The notes under the pieces were generated by a model. It searched no databases. It saw only the letters and a program-made list of their open reading frames with translations, and was not told where the DNA came from. Shown one piece after another: positions 59,920-64,000 of a stretch of DNA of 64,000 nt. This DNA comes from Candidatus Obscuribacterales bacterium (GTDB lineage Bacteria; Cyanobacteriota; Vampirovibrionia; Obscuribacterales; Obscuribacteraceae): positions 753,471 to 817,470 of the forward strand of contig JACKCM010000004.1 of assembly GCA_020634035.1 (NCBI GenBank), written 5' to 3'. How positions within the stretch are numbered: position 1 is the first letter of the stretch; every line of letters begins with the position of its first letter. Position numbers and translations under genes: made by a program.

Positions 59920-61086
59920 ATGACTACTTCAGCTTTTCCTAGAACGCGATTGCTCCCCCTGCTGGGCGCAATCGCCATATTCTGCGTGATAGCCCAGTTG
60001 TTCGCAGAAGATCTTAATAGATACAACCTTGATTTGAAGTGGGGCACCGAGGTTGACCCTATGTTTTGCCATCCGAACGACGTGAAAGTTGATTCTCTTT
60101 CGGCTCTTTCTAGCGCGCTTGAGACGATAAAGAGGCTGCGCACCCAGAGGCTTTATAAGGGTCTAGAAGAGCAGTTTAGTGACTACTACCGTGTTTCTGA
60201 CTCGGAGAATGCGTCGTCTAGCTTGCACAAGATGATTTGCTTATTAGAGTCCAACAACTTGGATCGCGGCGAGCCTATGAAGCAAGCATTGCGGCTGCTG
60301 CAGGATGTTAATGAGGACCAGGCGACCGCCGCCTGTGAGCGTTGGTATAAGCGCTGCCAGGCACGCTTCGGTGCGAACAGCCCCGAGATTTTGGACAGCC
60401 TGGTTTTCTTATCTAGCAATTATCACAGGAGAAGCCGGTACGAAGAACAGCTTCAGCTATATCGAAAGTGGGTCGATATAACTGAGAAGCACTACGGTCT
60501 CGTTAGCTATCCGACGGAGATCAGTTTGATTAATCTTGCTAGCTTCTACCATCGATTGCATCGGCATGATGAGGCAATTCCTACTCTTCGGCGGGCGCTG
60601 TTTGTAGTGGAGAAAGTCGGTGGTCGTGCTTCTCTATCATATGCTTGCAGCATGCGAGAGTTGGCACTGGAGTATCTTGCTGTTGGCAGAATAGAAGATG
60701 CAGAGAGATGCCTTCAAGAGTCACTTAGTAGCCGTATTTTGATAGATGGTGAGAAGGTGCGAAGTACACCATATATGATGATTGATTTCGGCTTTCTATT
60801 GTTGGAGCAGGGCTATATTGAGTCTGCCGAAGTCTTGTTTTCCAAAGCACTGAATAAGTCAAAGATGGAGAGTCATTCGGTTGACTGTATTAGTGATTCT
60901 CAACGGTCTTATGCTGGCCTTGCCTACTGCAACGAGCGGCGCGGACGCGCAAAAGAGGCACTTGAGTTTATTGAAAAGGCTATCGAGCTTAGTGATGTGG
61001 TGTGGGATCCTGAGAATCTATCGCGGGAACGGCTCAAGCGCGATAGAACGCGGATTGTGAATCATGATCAGTTGCTAAAGCGGTAG
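59776..61086 (+). repeat. tandem duplication, unit 2
   Basis: Second copy of the leader and TPR gene. No similarity continues past the stop at 61086. Confidence 0.85.
59920..61086 (+). CDS. membrane-anchored TPR protein (duplicate B), 388 aa
   Basis: Paralogue of the 58322 gene, with the same plan: span LLPLLGAIAIFCVIAQLFAE at the N-terminus, then helical repeats with KHYGLVSYPTEISLINLASF, EYLAVGRIEDAERCLQESL and FLLLEQGYIESAEVLFSKAL. The N-terminal Cys-rich stretch of copy A is mostly lost here (only MFCHPND). The TPR consensus is well kept, which argues that both copies are still selected. Confidence 0.8.
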   Translation: MTTSAFPRTRLLPLLGAIAIFCVIAQLFAEDLNRYNLDLKWGTEVDPMFCHPNDVKVDSLSALSSALETIKRLRTQRLYKGLEEQFSDYYRVSDSENASSSLHKMICLLESNNLDRGEPMKQALRLLQDVNEDQATAACERWYKRCQARFGANSPEILDSLVFLSSNYHRRSRYEEQLQLYRKWVDITEKHYGLVSYPTEISLINLASFYHRLHRHDEAIPTLRRALFVVEKVGGRASLSYACSMRELALEYLAVGRIEDAERCLQESLSSRILIDGEKVRSTPYMMIDFGFLLLEQGYIESAEVLFSKALNKSKMESHSVDCISDSQRSYAGLAYCNERRGRAKEALEFIEKAIELSDVVWDPENLSRERLKRDRTRIVNHDQLLKR

Positions 61087-61221
61087 TATAGATAGTTCGG
61101 AGGAAGTCGTGGCAATTTTGCAAGGGGAAATAGTAACTGAGCAATTTACAGGTTTGACTCCATTTTGGGGATTCAAATACCCAAGCTCATTCACTCATTC
61201 TTTGATTGTAGAGGTTTTTCA

Positions 61222-62604
61222 ATGAAGGACATCTTTCCTGAGTATTACAACGAAGAGTTTGTAGAAAGCGATTTGGCCAGATTGGTTGCGGGTAGTGCTC
61301 TATCAATTGAACCAAGCGACATTCTTAAACAGTACGGCTATCCTGGCGAGGAACAGGTAGATAAGTTATGGGATGATTGTGTTTTTGTATTTGATGCAAA
61401 TGCTCTAACACATATTTTTGACATGCCCGAAGAGTTGTCTTTGCGTTACTTGGAGGTACTTAATGGATTTAAAGATCGATTGTGGATACCTCATCACGCA
61501 GCCAGCGAGTATCATGATCACATAATTGATGCAGTTGTAAGTTCATGCAGACCTTACAAAGACATGTACGATTTACGTGGGAGTCTCAAAGAAAAGTGCA
61601 ATAAGCAGGTCAAGACTTATAGGAAGTGGCATTGGTTTGACGATTCAGAGTTGAGTGAGTTGTACGGTGCGATTGATAATCTAGTAGAAACAGCAAAGAG
61701 AAATCGTGATAGAGTGTTGGCTCGATATGGTTCCTTGAAAGAGAGTATTGCAGAAGTTTTTGACGGTAAAGTTGGAGAGCCGATAAGTGAATCTCAGAAG
61801 GATGAGTACACAAAAGAAGCGGAGAAGAGGCTTAGGGTAGGTCTTCCGCCAGCATGTCTGGAAGACAGCAAAAAGAGTGAGAATAAATATGGAGACGTAT
61901 TTATTTGGCTCTCTATACTGGATTCAGATCGTCTGAATGGCAGAGATGTTTTATTTATAACGGATGATCAAAAGGAAAATTGGTTTTTATTTGATCAAAA
62001 GGGATTAGTTGGACCTCGACCGGAGCTAGTGCATGAAAGAGCAAGATTATCAGGGCGTATGTTTTGGGCGTGTACTTCCACGGCTTTTATCGACAATGGG
62101 CAGAAAATTCTGAGTCTTGACAGAGATGACAAAGTACAGAAAGAACTTAAACTGGCGCAAGATCGAGAATCTAGTGATATCAAAGAGATGATCAGCATAA
62201 GAGATAGTTGGAACTCTGTTTTAGACAGTTTGGATAGTCACTCGTATATTAAATCTAAAATAGCAGTTGATCCTTTGAATAGGGTATTGGAGTATGTTCA
62301 AGAGCAGAAGGATAGAGAAGAAGCAATAAGGAATACTTTGTCAAATAAACTCATTGAACAATTTCAAAGAAATGATAGTGACTATGCAAAATCAATTAGA
62401 GAGAGACTGGCGATGAAATCGAGAAGGGATGCAGAGTTGGATTCGAATTTGAGTGCTATCAACCGAATGAAGAAGGGTCTAGACCTACCAGATAGCGTGA
62501 TCGGCGCCAACGCCGAGTCATTTGTCGAAGATGCAGTAACCGCCGAAGATGTATCTAAAGACGAAAGAGGCTCCAATTCGGAGACTACTGAACACGAATT
62601 GTAA
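61222..62604 (+). CDS. PIN-like domain nuclease (PIN_8/DUF4935 type)
   Basis: ATG 61222 follows GAGG by 7 bases; 460 residues. The PIN core is split around a long helical insert: VFVFDANALTHIF with D58, LWIPHHAASEYHDH with E96, then KYGDVFIWLSIL with D225 and VLFITDDQKENW with D248/D249. These are the acidic residues that bind metal in PIN RNases. The C-terminal 180 residues are coiled-coil-like and charged. PIN_8 proteins are found in defence-type loci, but no partner is clear here. The convergent gene at 62751 encodes a membrane protein. Confidence 0.85.
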   Translation: MKDIFPEYYNEEFVESDLARLVAGSALSIEPSDILKQYGYPGEEQVDKLWDDCVFVFDANALTHIFDMPEELSLRYLEVLNGFKDRLWIPHHAASEYHDHIIDAVVSSCRPYKDMYDLRGSLKEKCNKQVKTYRKWHWFDDSELSELYGAIDNLVETAKRNRDRVLARYGSLKESIAEVFDGKVGEPISESQKDEYTKEAEKRLRVGLPPACLEDSKKSENKYGDVFIWLSILDSDRLNGRDVLFITDDQKENWFLFDQKGLVGPRPELVHERARLSGRMFWACTSTAFIDNGQKILSLDRDDKVQKELKLAQDRESSDIKEMISIRDSWNSVLDSLDSHSYIKSKIAVDPLNRVLEYVQEQKDREEAIRNTLSNKLIEQFQRNDSDYAKSIRERLAMKSRRDAELDSNLSAINRMKKGLDLPDSVIGANAESFVEDAVTAEDVSKDERGSNSETTEHEL

Positions 62605-62750
62605 TCCTGGCGGAGTCTGGTTTTCAGAGGAGTATAAAGGGGGGCGGGGGCACTGCCGTTCTTGTTGATGAATGAATTGGCAATAGATATTGGAAACAAA
62701 GTTTCACTGATACCAAATATGATACAAAGGGGAGAAAGCACTTTCTCTGA

Positions 62751-63476
62751 TCAAGAGAATGGTTTATCTAGCGGTAAGCTTTCCAGCACTAGGAAATGAA
62801 CAAAATCTTTTCCTTTTTCTGTTAGTATCCAATAAATTTCCCGATCTTCGGAATCTAGATTGAAACTGGATTCCTCTACAAGCCCCGCTGATACCAGATG
62901 ATTGAACCAAAGTTCAAAATTACTTTCCAGGTTCTCTAGCATAGTTGTATTCTCTTCGGTTACATTGTTGTATGGACTAATGTAGACGGGATCATAGAAC
63001 AGAACTTTTGCTGTTCGTTTGGTGATAGGTCCAGAGTTCATTTTTTCGAGTAGCTTCAATTGAGATCCGAACATGAAAATGTGCATTCTTGAAAACTGGT
63101 ACATGGTGAGGTTGGCGGCACAAGCTCTTAATAGGACATCAATTCTTCTATTCTCTTCTACTTCCTCTAGCTGAGATCGCATGTCATGCTCGATTCTATT
63201 TACCGTAGGTGAAATAGAGGGGGGATTCTCGCTGAGAACAGGACCTTTGTTCCCCTCGATAAGCTTTATCTCTTCCGTTTGCTGACTAGCGATTTGTTTA
63301 ATAGAGGCAGTTTCAAGCTCAATACTACCTACTGGAGACTTTGCCTGTTTTAATCTGCTGAAAAGGAGTCTAATCTCATTATTGAAGCAAAGCATAAAGA
63401 CTAGTATGCAAAATGCAGATGTACTTGGCGCAGATAATAACAACTCAAGAATTTTTAAGAATATATTCCAATCCAT
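62751..63476 (-). CDS. single-span membrane protein with winged-helix-like C-terminus
   Basis: 241 residues. One N-terminal span (STSAFCILVFMLCFNNEI, about 19-36) is followed by a coiled linker and a C-terminal helical region ending LTEKGKDFVHFLVLE, which looks like the last helix and wing of a winged-helix domain (LESNFELWFNHLVSAGLVEE, then a strand pair and ILTEKG). It could hold a cytosolic sensor or adaptor at the membrane. It converges on the PIN-nuclease gene with 146 bp between the stops. Family unknown. Confidence 0.65.
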   Translation of the reverse strand: MDWNIFLKILELLLSAPSTSAFCILVFMLCFNNEIRLLFSRLKQAKSPVGSIELETASIKQIASQQTEEIKLIEGNKGPVLSENPPSISPTVNRIEHDMRSQLEEVEENRRIDVLLRACAANLTMYQFSRMHIFMFGSQLKLLEKMNSGPITKRTAKVLFYDPVYISPYNNVTEENTTMLENLESNFELWFNHLVSAGLVEESSFNLDSEDREIYWILTEKGKDFVHFLVLESLPLDKPFS

Positions 63477-63703
63477 AAAAGTTAATCGCTGAAGGTTGAA
63501 TCTATAAGCATATAGCTATTTAGTTCGAATGTACATGATTATCTAGTGAAATTGAAGACAATTGTTCTTCTACATTTTTCTGTCTTCATACTTGAACTGA
63601 AGTATAGAAGAAACTGTTCTTTAGTCCTTGAAGCGCTGGAGTCCTACTCTGCGTTTGTGTGCAGTATATATTGATTGTCAGCTAGAAAGTATCAACTGCA
63701 TAC

Positions 63704-64000
63704 CTACGGTATCTTCAACTTCCGCGTATGGAAAGGAATCTCGAAGACTGCGTTGCCGACTGGCACCTTAAGGACTACGTCTTTGTCGCGGGGATTCAAA
63801 TAGAACAAATCCCCGGTCCTTGATTCATAGGGTTCTAGAAAAACCGGCACATGATCCTGCACTGAATGCCCGCCTTCCCGCAGCAGCCCGGGCAGTGTCA
63901 CACCGCCACCACCGGGGGCACCAGGCAGGCCCTCTCTCGAATCATGCACGCTCACTCTCGCCGGTACTATATGCGAAACCGCTTTCCATTCTCGATAAAC
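63704..64000 (-). CDS. C-terminal end of a protein cut by the right edge
   Basis: The frame is open from the right edge (VYREWKAVSHIVPARVSVHD) to a stop at 63704; 98 residues are visible. The tail is beta-rich with a Pro/Gly loop (GLPGAPGGGGVTLPG) and ends VLKVPVGNAVFEIPFHTRKL. The GTG at 63955 inside it is unlikely to be the start, because the frame has no stop before the edge. Family not recognised. Confidence 0.55.
   Translation of the reverse strand, partial: VYREWKAVSHIVPARVSVHDSREGLPGAPGGGGVTLPGLLREGGHSVQDHVPVFLEPYESRTGDLFYLNPRDKDVVLKVPVGNAVFEIPFHTRKLKIP

Noticed and set aside
1..64000. tRNA, rRNA, riboswitch or prophage modules
   Set aside because: No cloverleaf, rRNA-like or known aptamer sequence was seen; the lysozyme domain has no phage structural neighbours.

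Overview
This 64-kb window is chromosomal DNA of moderate G+C. The genes sit in short runs on both strands, many use TTG or GTG starts behind clear GGAG-type ribosome binding sites, and many products are exported proteins, TPR-repeat proteins or unrecognised large proteins. No rRNA, tRNA, CRISPR array or phage structural module is visible. The gene content resembles the large genomes of non-photosynthetic Cyanobacteriota (Vampirovibrionia/Melainabacteria, Obscuribacterales type). That placement is an inference from gene style and carries low to moderate confidence.

Layout. 1-4734 (-): the first 1578 codons of a giant protein with a toxin-like architecture and a PD-(D/E)XK-like signature, running off the left edge. 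4.9-8.6 kb: hypothetical, exported and TPR proteins plus a DUF1348 protein. 8.6-10.7 kb: a TetR repressor, a DsrE-family protein and an FMN-binding split-barrel protein, with palindromic operators built into two near-consensus promoters. 10.8-14.5 kb: small hypotheticals, an immunity-like protein and a cysteine amidase-like protein. 14.7-19.2 kb: a response regulator / membrane Ser-Thr kinase / PAS-histidine kinase operon. 20.5-28.6 kb (-): a lipid-modification locus (desaturase, flavoprotein, DUF1365, cyclopropane-fatty-acid-synthase-like enzyme, DUF1295, second methyltransferase), preceded by a renalase-like flavoprotein, a coupled 36-residue ORF and a GNAT acetyltransferase. 28.9-33.2 kb: a phage-type lysozyme gene whose 3' end is duplicated 1054 bp away, a membrane protein and a GH76-like protein. 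33.2-45.5 kb: mostly exported proteins, including a TPR-caspase, an alpha/beta hydrolase that has lost its nucleophile, a zinc-phospholipase/P1-like protein and TPR proteins. 45.5-49.4 kb: small exported proteins with a duplicated and decayed paralogue. 49.8-58.1 kb: three alpha/beta hydrolases interleaved with an intact IS481-family element, an L,D-transpeptidase-like protein and a lectin-like exported operon. 58.1-61.1 kb: a tandem duplication with a 1598-bp repeat distance, with a remnant of a dGTPase gene at the junction. 61.2-64 kb: a PIN-like nuclease, a convergent membrane protein and a gene cut by the right edge.

How the genes may work together. The clearest functional units are the TetR/DsrE/flavoprotein regulon, the three-protein phosphosignalling operon and the membrane-lipid operon with its overlapping genes. 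A second theme is envelope and extracellular work: at least three wall-acting domains without N-terminal signal peptides, a secreted caspase-like protein and several exported unknowns. A third theme is recent rearrangement: an IS element with an intact target duplication, a 92-bp gene-end duplication, a tandem gene duplication, and one paralogue that has lost about 80 codons. Function calls rest on motif recognition by eye; no database search was run.
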